In this document: positions 14,024 to 20,393 of the stretch, one piece after another | How the letters are laid out: every line of letters begins with the position of its first letter | Position numbering within the stretch: the first letter of the stretch is position 1 | Assembly (NCBI GenBank): GCA_016296575.1 | Contig: JAEDJA010000032.1 | Span: 1-26,706, forward strand | Length of the DNA: 26,706 nt | Origin: Treponema sp. | GTDB lineage: Bacteria > Spirochaetota > Spirochaetia > Treponematales > Treponemataceae | Direction of reading: 5' to 3' | Translations under genes and position numbers: made by a program | Notes under the pieces: generated by a model | What the model was told of the DNA's origin: nothing | The model's database searches: none | What the model saw: only the letters and a program-made list of their open reading frames with translations

Positions 14024-15019
14024 ATGATGCTTTGGGAAAAAGGAATTCAGCTAATAATCGATGAAATTGATTTTTGTATAAAAAATAAGTGTACGGAAGA
14101 AATTTCTTTGGGAATGTTGGCAAAAAAATTTGGATGCTCGGAGTTTCATTTTTCTAGAAAGTTTAGGGAAGTTTCTGGCATGAACTTTAGGGATTATCTT
14201 GGCTGTAGAAAGTTGAGTTTTGCTCTAAAAGAAGTGCGAGATTCTAATCGGGGATTTTTAGATATTGCGTTAGATTACGGATTTTCTAGTCATGAAAGTT
14301 TTACTCACGCTTTTAAAAATCTTTATGGAGTTTCTCCAAAGGAATATAGAAAAAATCCTGTTCCGGTTGCTCTTAGAACTATCATAAAACCTTTTGATTG
14401 TTATCTTTTGAATCACAATGATTTTGGAGGAAAATTTATGAAAGATTCTTTGAACGATGTAAAAGCTTATTTTATTTCTATGCCTGCTCACAAATTTTTG
14501 CACATTAAAAATTACGAAAGTATTGGCTACTGGGATTTTTGGCAAAAACAAGCTGTAATTCCGGGGCAAGATTGCGAAACTATTTGTGGTTTGTTAGATA
14601 GCATTCCTGGAAAACTTGATGATTTTGGGGACGGCGAAAATAACAGTGGAAGTGGCCAGTTGATGGCTTGGCAAAACTGTGAAGAAGGGCGCATTTGTAG
14701 TTGGGGAATTCCTTTGGCTGAATGTTATGGCGTTCGGCTTCCCGCAGATTTTTCTGGCGAAGTTCCCTCTCAGATGATTTTGGAAGATGTTCCTGAAGGG
14801 GAATACATTGTTTTTGAACACGGCCCTTTTGATTACGAAACAGAAAACTCTATTGTGGAACAAAAAATTGAACAAGCTATGAAAGATTTTGATTATTCGA
14901 CAACACCATACGTTTTAGATTTTACACTGGGCAGATTTTTCTATTTTTATCATGACAGCAAACGTGGTTGGAAATATGTTCGTCCAGTAAAAAAATCATC
15001 AAAATGGCGGGGAAATTAG
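14024..15019 (+). CDS. AraC family regulator with GyrI-like effector domain
   Basis: A transcription activator of the Rob/SoxS-like class with a small-molecule-binding domain. Residues about 10-105 (from the ATG at 14024) hold two helix-turn-helix units: ISLGMLAKKFGCSEFHFSRK and GFLDIALDYGFSSHESFTHA followed by FKNLYGVSPKEYRK. The rest is a GyrI/effector-binding domain containing YFISMPAHKFLHIKN, VPEGEYIVFEHGPFD and LGRFFYFYHD. GGTGA lies 8 nt before the ATG at 14024, so I prefer this to GTG starts at 14009 or 14012. The product is 331 residues. Such fusions often respond to drugs or hydrophobic compounds; no target gene is adjacent. Confidence 0.87.
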   Translation: MMLWEKGIQLIIDEIDFCIKNKCTEEISLGMLAKKFGCSEFHFSRKFREVSGMNFRDYLGCRKLSFALKEVRDSNRGFLDIALDYGFSSHESFTHAFKNLYGVSPKEYRKNPVPVALRTIIKPFDCYLLNHNDFGGKFMKDSLNDVKAYFISMPAHKFLHIKNYESIGYWDFWQKQAVIPGQDCETICGLLDSIPGKLDDFGDGENNSGSGQLMAWQNCEEGRICSWGIPLAECYGVRLPADFSGEVPSQMILEDVPEGEYIVFEHGPFDYETENSIVEQKIEQAMKDFDYSTTPYVLDFTLGRFFYFYHDSKRGWKYVRPVKKSSKWRGN

Positions 15020-15088
15020 ACAAAATAAAACTAAAAAAAAACAAGAAGAAATTAAATCCATCTTGTAAAGTAAGCTTGAGGTAAAAAA

Positions 15089-15232
15089 ATGGAATGGATA
15101 ACAACATTAAAAAAAGCGATTGATTTTATGGAAACAAATCTTTGCAATGACATTAGCGCTGATGATGTTGCAAAAGAATTTTGTAAAAATCCAATCGTTT
15201 TGGTCCACTTCCTATACAATATTTTTCATTGA
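15089..15232 (+). pseudogene. AraC family regulator, N-terminal stub
   Basis: MEWITTLKKAIDFMETNLCN and DISADDVAKEF are the start of an AraC-type DNA-binding domain, with a good Shine-Dalgarno sequence (GAGGT). After residue 31 the sequence turns into 16 unrelated residues and stops. The expected recognition helix (SPFYFQKGFK-type) and the second helix-turn-helix are missing. It starts 70 bp after the full AraC-GyrI gene. It is a separate member, not a duplicate, because the sequences differ. Confidence 0.6.
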
Positions 15233-15364
15233 TTTTGACGACAAAAAAAATAACACAAAGGTTATAAAATATTGAATATAAATAACAGAAAAGTAATACT
15301 TTAAGTTGAAAATATAATCTAAATATTCTATAATTCTATAAAATTATAATGTATAGGTTATTAT

Positions 15365-15805
15365 ATGAATGCAAGGGTTTTACAAATCAGAGCTTTGGAT
15401 AAGAAAACTTCTGACTTAAAGAGTGCAAAAAATATAGTTCCTCAATCTTCCGGCTGGATAAAAACAGTGCGTGAAGCAATCGGAATGACAGTGAGTCAGC
15501 TAGCTGCACGGCTTGGAGTTACTCAGCCGCGAATTACAAAAATGGAATCTAATGAAGACAATTTAAAACTCTCAACCATGAAGAAAGCCGCTGAAGCTAT
15601 GAATTGTGAATTTGTGTATTACTTTAAGCCTAGAACAACTTTTCAGAATCTTGTTGATGAACAGGCTCAAAAAAAGGCTGCAGAAGTTCTGAAAACCGTT
15701 AATGTGAATATGGCTCTTGAAAATCAGGAAATTGCAGAAGATGAAGTAGTAAAAGATTTTGCCAGTGATTTAATAAATACAAAAATCAAACAGATTTGGG
15801 ATTAA
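15365..15805 (+). CDS. Mobile mystery protein A (XRE antitoxin)
   Basis: A 146-residue Cro/CI-type protein that always travels with a Fic partner on mobile DNA. The helix-turn-helix is at about residues 38-90 (MTVSQLAARLGVTQPRITKM then LKLSTMKKAAEAMNCEFVYY). The C-terminal third is helical and charged (LVDEQAQKKAAEVLKTVNVN) and ends DLINTKIKQIWD. The stretch VYYFKPRTTFQNLVDEQA is characteristic of the family. The gene stops 6 bp before the Fic gene, and AGG precedes its ATG in an AT-rich region with several TATAAT-like boxes (15333 onward). It probably represses the operon and neutralises the Fic protein; that role is inferred. Confidence 0.88.
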   Translation: MNARVLQIRALDKKTSDLKSAKNIVPQSSGWIKTVREAIGMTVSQLAARLGVTQPRITKMESNEDNLKLSTMKKAAEAMNCEFVYYFKPRTTFQNLVDEQAQKKAAEVLKTVNVNMALENQEIAEDEVVKDFASDLINTKIKQIWD

Positions 15806-15811
15806 TGATAC

Positions 15812-16399
15812 ATGGACATTTTTGAAGCAGACGATAATTCAACACCTCTTACGGTAGAAGAGAAAAATGGTCTCAAACTGAAGTGGATAACGCTGCGTTC
15901 GGAACTAAACGAGGCGGAAGCTCGAAATATAGCACAGGCTCAGCTCTGGCTTGGATCTAACAAGAAAAAGGATGTTTGTTCAGATACATTCTTGCGAAAA
16001 CTTCATAAAAAAATGTTTTGTGATGTCTGGATATGGGCAGGCGAATATCGAACTACTGAAAGAATTATCGGTGTTGCACCATATCAGATTCCAATGAAAC
16101 TTATGCAGCTTTTTGATGATTTGAATTTTTGGATTGACAACAAAACATATTCAAATCATGAAATTGCAGTCAGACTCCATCATAAGCTTGTTCAAATTCA
16201 TCCCTTCCCAAATGGAAATGGGCGTGTTTCTCGTCTTATGGCAGATTTAGTACTCCAGAAACTTGAAGGAAAAACTCTTTATTGGGGAGATACGAATCTT
16301 GTAGACGTTTCAGAAGTACGCAGAAAATATATTGATGCTCTTAGAAAAGCAGACGCAGGTGATTATACAGATTTGTTGAATTTTACAATGGAAAAATAA
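15812..16399 (+). CDS. Mobile mystery protein B (Fic domain)
   Basis: A 195-residue Fic protein, the usual length, predicted to modify a target protein with a nucleotide group. The active-site motif is HPFPNGNGR (residues 130-138), with catalytic H130. Position 4 is Asn instead of the Asp/Glu that binds Mg2+ in classical AMPylating Fic proteins, as is common in this subgroup, so the reaction could differ. Other family hallmarks are ARNIAQAQLWLGSN, DVWIWAGEYRTTERIIGVAP and RKYIDALRKADAGDY. No inhibitory S/TxxxE(G/N) helix is evident, so inhibition would come from the upstream partner protein. It forms a two-gene operon with mobile mystery protein A. Confidence 0.92.
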   Translation: MDIFEADDNSTPLTVEEKNGLKLKWITLRSELNEAEARNIAQAQLWLGSNKKKDVCSDTFLRKLHKKMFCDVWIWAGEYRTTERIIGVAPYQIPMKLMQLFDDLNFWIDNKTYSNHEIAVRLHHKLVQIHPFPNGNGRVSRLMADLVLQKLEGKTLYWGDTNLVDVSEVRRKYIDALRKADAGDYTDLLNFTMEK

Positions 16400-16413
16400 A
16401 TGAATAATGACAA

Positions 16414-16602
16414 ATGCGGATTTCTAAATATATAGTCCGAATTTTGAGTTTCATTGAGAATTTACCAAAAAACTCAAAAAGAGTTACGCTTATGTATGAA
16501 CAAATTTACAACTTAACCAGCATGTTTTTCAAGAGCCTTAAAGGAAATTTGATGTATGAATTTCTTATTTCAAAGTTCAATGGAAAACGAGGCCTAATAT
16601 GA
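16414..16602 (+). other. Short ORF of 62 codons, unrecognised
   Basis: The frame encodes ISKYIVRILSFIENLPKNSK and continues to KFNGKRGLI. It overlaps the IS982 tail fragment by four bases. No Shine-Dalgarno sequence is present. It is probably a broken piece of an older insertion or gene; I cannot name it. Confidence 0.2.
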
Positions 16603-16817
16603 ACAGGCTTATGAGCCTTTTTGAATGCTATCATATCAAGCACAGAAGCATCATTGAATCAGACTGGGGAACATTGAAAAATAACTTTCAGCTTGAATAT
16701 CATAAGGCACGAAGTATTGTCGGTATGTTCCGGCACTTTTTCTATAGCATTGCAGCTTATATGATTAACCGCAATCTGGATTTTTATCAAAACTTTTTCA
16801 GATTAGGGTTAATTTAA
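16599..16817 (+). pseudogene. IS982-family transposase, C-terminal fragment
   Basis: About 72 codons of the transposase tail remain. RSIIESDWGTLKNNFQLEYH contains the third catalytic acid (Glu), and ARSIVGMFRHFFYSIAAYM matches the C-terminal helices of the element at 87-893 (RARSVTGMFRHFFYSISAF). The two differ enough to come from distinct IS982 members. The first two aspartates and the terminal repeats are gone. It supplies the very segment deleted from the other copy. Confidence 0.8.
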
Positions 16818-16820
16818 TGT

Positions 16821-17067
16821 AGTAAATCACTAAATAAAACAACTTCATTTGTATTTTTACTAATCCCAACGAGAAAACCCATCAAAAATTAGTATAAAAT
16901 ATCAAAAAAAGGATTAATTCATCAGTTTGTAATGAATTATTACTACTCAGAAGTCAAAAACTTCCCCAGAATTAGTAAAATCCTCGGATATTACCGAAAA
17001 AAAACACTTACCGCACGTAATTTTACTAATCCTGCGCAAAATCCGCCCACAAAATTAGTAAATCACT
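16821..17067. repeat. Cluster of ATTAGTAAAA-type boxes in both orientations
   Basis: TTTTACTAAT occurs at 16855-16864 and 17021-17030, and its reverse complement or near matches at 16888-16897, 16971-16980 and 17054-17063. AGTAAATCACT is found at both 16821-16831 and 17057-17067. Six related boxes in 247 bp of otherwise non-coding DNA suggest protein-binding sites or the remains of an iteron-like or transposon end region. No known element matches by eye. Confidence 0.5.
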
Positions 17068-17387
17068 TAATTTATTCCATGAAAATCACCAAAAATCAGC
17101 ATAAAATGGTAAAAGAACTGATGAGTGACAAAGGGCATTGCAAAAAGAAGTAAATCTATAAAAGGATGGTGGATTCAAAATGAGCGAAATCTGCAATGAA
17201 CAGGCGATTTAGAAAACTCGATTTTCGGGCTATTTAAATTTCCGCTATCGAAGGAAGGAATACACAATAAACCAAATAAGCAAAATTTAATAATAGACCA
17301 CCAAACGCGAAGAATCCCTATACCTTTAGCATAGAATCGTTGCGCTGAAATAGGATTCAAAAACAATAAAACTGCTCGAAGAAGCTA
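17068..17387. other. Non-coding stretch, no gene recognised
   Basis: There is no convincing gene here. A 19-codon tail ending IKLLEEAIESLQREI just before 17412 may be the end of a lost helical protein; a stop codon closes the frame immediately upstream. Base composition rises from AT-rich to GC-rich toward the structured element that follows. Confidence 0.4.
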
Positions 17388-17414
17388 TTGAAAGCTTGCA
17401 GAGAGAAATATAAT
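17388..17414 (+). promoter_or_regulatory. Promoter-like boxes before structured element 1
   Basis: TTGAAA (17388-17393) and a perfect TATAAT (17409-17414) are separated by 15 bases. The structured element begins 6 bases after the -10 box, where transcription would be expected to start. The second structured element (19785) has the same arrangement. Confidence 0.45.
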
Positions 17415-17419
17415 GAAAT

Positions 17420-17546
17420 GCGTTAGCGCTGGTAGGGGCGACCGCCAAGGGCGGGCGTTGCGGAATGAGCGGAGCGAATGGAGTAATGAAGCCGAAAGGC
17501 GGAACCCCGAACATAGCGACCCGAAGCGTAGCGAAGGGGAACGCCC
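17420..17546 (+). ncRNA. Candidate structured RNA, element 1
   Basis: This 127-base GC-rich block stands out in AT-rich DNA. It opens GCGTTAGCGC and closes GAAGGGGAACGCCC, so GCGTT (17420-17424) pairs with AACGC (17540-17544). An internal GGGCGTT (17453-17459) competes for the same arm through AACGCCC. Local hairpins include CCGCC-AAG-GGCGG (17442-17454) and GCC-GAAA-GGC (17491-17500) with a GNRA-type loop. The ends match the block at 19785-19917 with a compensatory change. It may be a transcribed RNA or a mobile palindromic repeat. Confidence 0.45.
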
Positions 17547-17568
17547 TGTATCCTGCTATGTTACTTTT

Positions 17569-17628
17569 AGCCTCTGCTGGTAAATCCATCTTGCCAGTGT
17601 CTTTGGATTGATATTTTATCGTAACAAA
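17569..17628 (+). repeat. 60-bp dispersed direct repeat, copy 2
   Basis: Matches 6464-6523 at 59 of 60 positions in the same orientation. It lies 22 bp after structured element 1 and 12 bp before the hairpin leader at 17641. Flanking sequence is unrelated to that of copy 1. Confidence 0.9.
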
Positions 17629-17640
17629 GGCAAGTACAAC

Positions 17641-17692
17641 TTTTAGTCTTCCGGTGAGATTGAAAGCACCAGAAGATTTGAAGTATACGGAG
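17641..17692 (+). promoter_or_regulatory. Repeated hairpin-SD leader, copy A
   Basis: TTTTAGTCT (17641-17649) pairs with AGATTGAAA (17657-17665) around a 7-base loop, using two G-U wobbles. Then come five bases, AGAAGATTTGAA (17671-17682), three bases, and TACGGAG (17686-17692) as the ribosome-binding site. Copy B (22216-22266) has the same parts and nearly the same spacing before an unrelated gene. Confidence 0.6.
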
Positions 17693-17702
17693 GTTTTATG
17701 AT

Positions 17703-17924
17703 ATGAAGATTCTTGAATTTGGTGATACAAGTAAAAGTAAAATCATTCTGATACATGGTTTCCAGTGCCCTTGGCAAGTGTGGAATAAATACATAGAGTA
17801 TTATAAGAATAAACTTCATATCATTGTGCCTATTATGTCAGGACACAATCCTGAAGTTAAAGACGATTTTATTTCATTTACGGCTGATGCAAAAGAAATC
17901 GAGGATTATATTCTTTCTCGCTAG
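17703..17924 (+). pseudogene. Alpha/beta hydrolase, N-terminal fragment
   Basis: About 73 codons. KIILIHGFQCPWQVWNKYIE has the HG oxyanion-hole motif of alpha/beta hydrolases, followed by HIIVPIMSGHNPEVKDDFIS. The frame stops at TAG (17922-17924) before any nucleophile elbow (GxSxG), so the enzyme cannot work. At the same place a different reading frame opens that encodes the tail of another protein, showing a deletion junction. The ribosome-binding site is intact (GGAGG, 17689-17693). Confidence 0.65.
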
Positions 17925-18114
17925 GGAAAATGGGCTTGCAGAAGATTTTGGATTTAATAAAAACTTTTCTATTATCACAGGTGCTTCTAGATGTGGAAAA
18001 GCAACTGCAATGTGGGAATGTTTGAAACAAAGTCGGGAAGAATATAAAAAGCTTGGTCTGGAAAATCATTTTGATGCTCTTACTAAATTTAATAATATCT
18101 CTATTAAAGAGTAA
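17923..18114 (+). pseudogene. C-terminal fragment of an unrecognised protein
   Basis: Directly at the break of the hydrolase gene, a new frame reads ENGLAEDFGFNKNFSIITGA, then SRCGKATAMWECLKQSREEY and ends at KFNNISIKE with a stop at 18112-18114. It reads like the end of a normal cytosolic protein but has no start of its own. I cannot identify the family. It ends 10 bp before the stop of the convergent XRE-FliM/FliN gene. Confidence 0.45.
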
Positions 18115-18124
18115 AATTCTTCTT

Positions 18125-19468
18125 TTAGTTTGCCAATTCACAGATTCTTATACCAAAATTTTCATCTACTACAACTATTTCCCCGTAAGCAACTGGCTGC
18201 CCGTTTTTAATAACAGTGCAGAATTCGCCGGCCATTTTGTTCAGTTCAATGATGCTGTCTTTTTTTATGGCTTCAATTTCTTCTGGCAAGTGATAGGTGC
18301 TTCCAAGCTGAACGGAAAGGTATTTTTCTTCGGTGTAAGTAAGGTCTGGAAGATCTTCATCGGTTATACGAAGGCCCTTATTTTCATCAATTACAACAGC
18401 TTGTCCTGTGTGGATTACTTTATTTTTGTAAACCAGATTTAATGGGGAATAAAATTTCTTTTCAAATATCAGGATTTTACCGACTTCTAGTTCCACATTT
18501 ACATCATTAAAGCGGCCAAATTCAACTGTAAGTAATTCATCTCGGGCAGGAGTTTTTATGTCGTGAAGCTGCTCAATTTTTATTTCAGGATAAACATCAT
18601 GGAAAAAGCCAAGATTGTACAAAGTAGAAAGATAAACATCGCTGAACTGAAGATTGATGTTTCCATGAGCATTTCCGGCATTGCATTGGAGACTTACAAG
18701 CATACACATCTGGTTTGGAGATTGCAAAAGATTTCCAAGGTATGTTGTGTATGAACTAAATGGAAGCTGAATAACATTGCGTTCCTGAGGTGTCAGTTCT
18801 TTGATTGTAGTAAACCGTTCAAAAATACAGCTATAGATCTCCTCGGTGATTTTATCGGTGATGTAGTGCTTCATTACATCAAGGTCAAAGGTCTGGATTT
18901 CTGGGAATGTTTCCGGATTCTGTTTTAAAAGGACTTTTCCAAAAGCAGGATCAATTTCAATTACAAAACCACCCTGATTATAACTATAATCGCTTATAAA
19001 ACAGCTGTTAGGAATAGAACGCTGGAATTCAATATTTGTAAGCTGATCGACGGAAACAATTTTTATGCTGCAGGAAAAACTGCTCATGCTTGCAAAATCG
19101 GAATATAGCTTGGTGCCAACTTTTTCAAACAAATTCCACATAATCCTCATTTGATTTCTGCTCCATTTGTCCGGGCGGCAGAAGTCATAGATTTTTATCC
19201 TTTTTCCTGTAGCCGAAATTTCCTGTGTATTTCCTAAGGTTTTATTCATCATTTCTTCACTGAGTGTGCCGTTCATAATGCTTTCTACATCAACTTCCAG
19301 TGCATTGGCCAGAATAGGAATGATTGAAACATCTGGACAACCGTCACCTCGTTCCCATTTTGAAACAGCTTTGTCGCTTACGTTAATCATTTCGGCCAGC
19401 TGTTTTTGAGTCAGATTTTTTTCTGTTCTTAAAAGATTGATTAAATTTCCTGTCTGTTTTGCGTTCAT
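18125..19468 (-). CDS. XRE helix-turn-helix fused to FliM-like and two FliN/SpoA domains
   Basis: A predicted DNA-binding protein of 447 residues made from flagellar switch parts. Residues 8-64 are a Cro/CI domain (LTQKQLAEMINVSDKAVSKW). Residues about 90-270 follow the FliM middle (CheC-like) domain: KIYDFCRPDKWSRNQMRIM and VSVDQLTNIEFQRSIPN. Residues about 308-370 are one SpoA domain (ending GQAVVIDENKGLRITDE), and residues about 380-447 a second, closely FliN-like (DSIIELNKMAGEFCTVI and YGEIVVVDENFGIRICEL). The CheY-binding FliM N-terminus is replaced by the HTH, and the FliM GGxG segment is not visible. AGGAG lies 7 nt before the ATG. No flagellar genes are nearby. It could link rotor or SpoA-type complexes to transcription; that role is inference. 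Confidence 0.85.
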   Translation of the reverse strand: MNAKQTGNLINLLRTEKNLTQKQLAEMINVSDKAVSKWERGDGCPDVSIIPILANALEVDVESIMNGTLSEEMMNKTLGNTQEISATGKRIKIYDFCRPDKWSRNQMRIMWNLFEKVGTKLYSDFASMSSFSCSIKIVSVDQLTNIEFQRSIPNSCFISDYSYNQGGFVIEIDPAFGKVLLKQNPETFPEIQTFDLDVMKHYITDKITEEIYSCIFERFTTIKELTPQERNVIQLPFSSYTTYLGNLLQSPNQMCMLVSLQCNAGNAHGNINLQFSDVYLSTLYNLGFFHDVYPEIKIEQLHDIKTPARDELLTVEFGRFNDVNVELEVGKILIFEKKFYSPLNLVYKNKVIHTGQAVVIDENKGLRITDEDLPDLTYTEEKYLSVQLGSTYHLPEEIEAIKKDSIIELNKMAGEFCTVIKNGQPVAYGEIVVVDENFGIRICELAN

Positions 19469-19640
19469 AGGCTTCTCCTGATTTTGAAATGTAGGTTTAA
19501 TTTTATATACCGCAGGAAGTTAAAACATTCTTCGATTCTGATTGATTTTAGCATAACATAGGTAGAACTCTACGTAAATCGACAGTTCGTGGAATTAGGG
19601 TAGAATTTTGAGTAGAATTTTATTCTGATTCAAAAATAGA

Positions 19641-19754
19641 ATGAGGATTGATTACGATACTTTTACTCAAAATCCAATTTCTATTACAATGTACAAAAAA
19701 CTTGGCTACAAAACCGAGGTTATGCAGACTGGCGCAAAGGCAGTTTTAAACTGA
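19641..19754 (+). pseudogene. GNAT acetyltransferase, C-terminal fragment
   Basis: The 37 residues include YDTFTQNPISITMYKKLGYK, the end of a GNAT fold (the N-x(4)-Y-x-K-x-GY motif that closes the acetyl-CoA site). The remaining 100 or more residues are missing. The internal ATG is not a genuine start. Its stop codon overlaps the -35 box of the downstream peroxiredoxin promoter. Confidence 0.6.
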
Positions 19755-19778
19755 CGAAATTAGTATTATAGTTATAAT
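19751..19778 (+). promoter_or_regulatory. Promoter of the peroxiredoxin-yaaA operon
   Basis: CTGACG (19751-19756), a 16-base spacer and a perfect TATAAT (19773-19778). The predicted start of transcription falls at about 19785, the first base of structured element 2, giving a leader of about 150 nt before the ATG at 19938. Confidence 0.55.
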
Positions 19779-19784
19779 AATTAT

Positions 19785-19917
19785 GTGTTAGTGCGTGGAG
19801 CATCTGCGAAGCAGTCCACCGCAGCCAGCCAGAATGGATGGCGAGGAGGATGAGGGCTACCGAAATGCGGAAGGCACGGCCTGAGGAAGCAGTTTACTGC
19901 TGACGAGGGAAACACCC
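19785..19917 (+). ncRNA. Candidate structured 5' leader RNA, element 2
   Basis: A GC-rich block of 133 bases. GTGTT (19785-19789) pairs with AACAC (19911-19915). Inside are hairpins GTGGA/TCCAC (19794-19798 with 19815-19819) enclosing CTGC-GAA-GCAG, GCCAGCCA/TGGATGGC, CCG/CGG, and AGCAG-TTTA-CTGCT (19888-19901). The opening GTGTTAGTGC and closing GAGGGAAACACCC match element 1 with C-G replaced by T-A in the outer stem. It ends 9 bases before the peroxiredoxin Shine-Dalgarno sequence. It may be a regulatory leader or a repeat that happens to lie there. Confidence 0.45.
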
Positions 19918-19937
19918 AAAGGAAAAAGGAGCAAATT

Positions 19938-20393
19938 ATGTTAGAAGTAGGAACCAAGGCACCAGATTTTGAGTTGTTTGACCAAGATGGAAAATTGCAT
20001 AAATTAAGTGATTATATTGGAAAAAAGGTTATTTTATATTTTTATCCCAAGGATAGTACACCGGGATGTACAAAGCAAGCATGTGGATTTTCTGAAAGAT
20101 ATCCGCAGTTTACAGAGAAAGGAGCAGTTGTCCTTGGGGTCAGTAAGGATTCAGTGGCTTCTCATAAAAAATTTGCAGAAAAATACGGATTGGTATTTAC
20201 GCTTCTTGCAGACCCGGAGCGCAACGTAATTGAAGCATACGATGTATGGAAGGAAAAGAAAAATTACGGGAAGGTTTCTATGGGGGTTGTAAGAACAACA
20301 TATCTAATAGATGAGCAAGGAATTATTATTAAAGCAAATGATAGGGTGAAAGCCGCAGAGGACCCGGAAAAAATGCTGCAGGAATTAGAATAA
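19938..20393 (+). CDS. bcp: Thioredoxin-dependent peroxiredoxin, BCP type
   Basis: Reduces H2O2 and organic hydroperoxides in the cytoplasm using thioredoxin. The peroxidatic cysteine is C44 in YPKDSTPGCTKQAC and the probable resolving cysteine C49, five residues on, as in E. coli BCP. FELFDQDGKLHKLSDY, GVSKDSVASHKKFAEKYGL and the late RTTYLIDEQGII are family hallmarks. The length is 151 residues, normal for BCP. AAGGAGC precedes the ATG. It overlaps yaaA by one base (TAATG), forming a two-gene peroxide-defence operon behind a structured leader. Its style is Firmicutes-like, suggesting transfer. Confidence 0.95.
   Translation: MLEVGTKAPDFELFDQDGKLHKLSDYIGKKVILYFYPKDSTPGCTKQACGFSERYPQFTEKGAVVLGVSKDSVASHKKFAEKYGLVFTLLADPERNVIEAYDVWKEKKNYGKVSMGVVRTTYLIDEQGIIIKANDRVKAAEDPEKMLQELE

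Noticed and set aside
14270..14875. Minus-strand ORFs opposite the AraC-GyrI gene
   Set aside because: They are shadows of a well-supported regulator gene, with no start signals and no domains.
16932..17153. 73-codon ORF in the ATTAGTAAAA box cluster
   Set aside because: It is interrupted by the repeated boxes, lacks a ribosome-binding site and has no protein-like pattern.
17326..17730. 134-codon minus-strand ORF across the structured block and the 60-bp repeat
   Set aside because: It exists only because GC-rich repeat DNA lacks stop codons. It spans three independent repeat elements. The shared peptide with the 6464 region simply reflects the 60-bp repeat.
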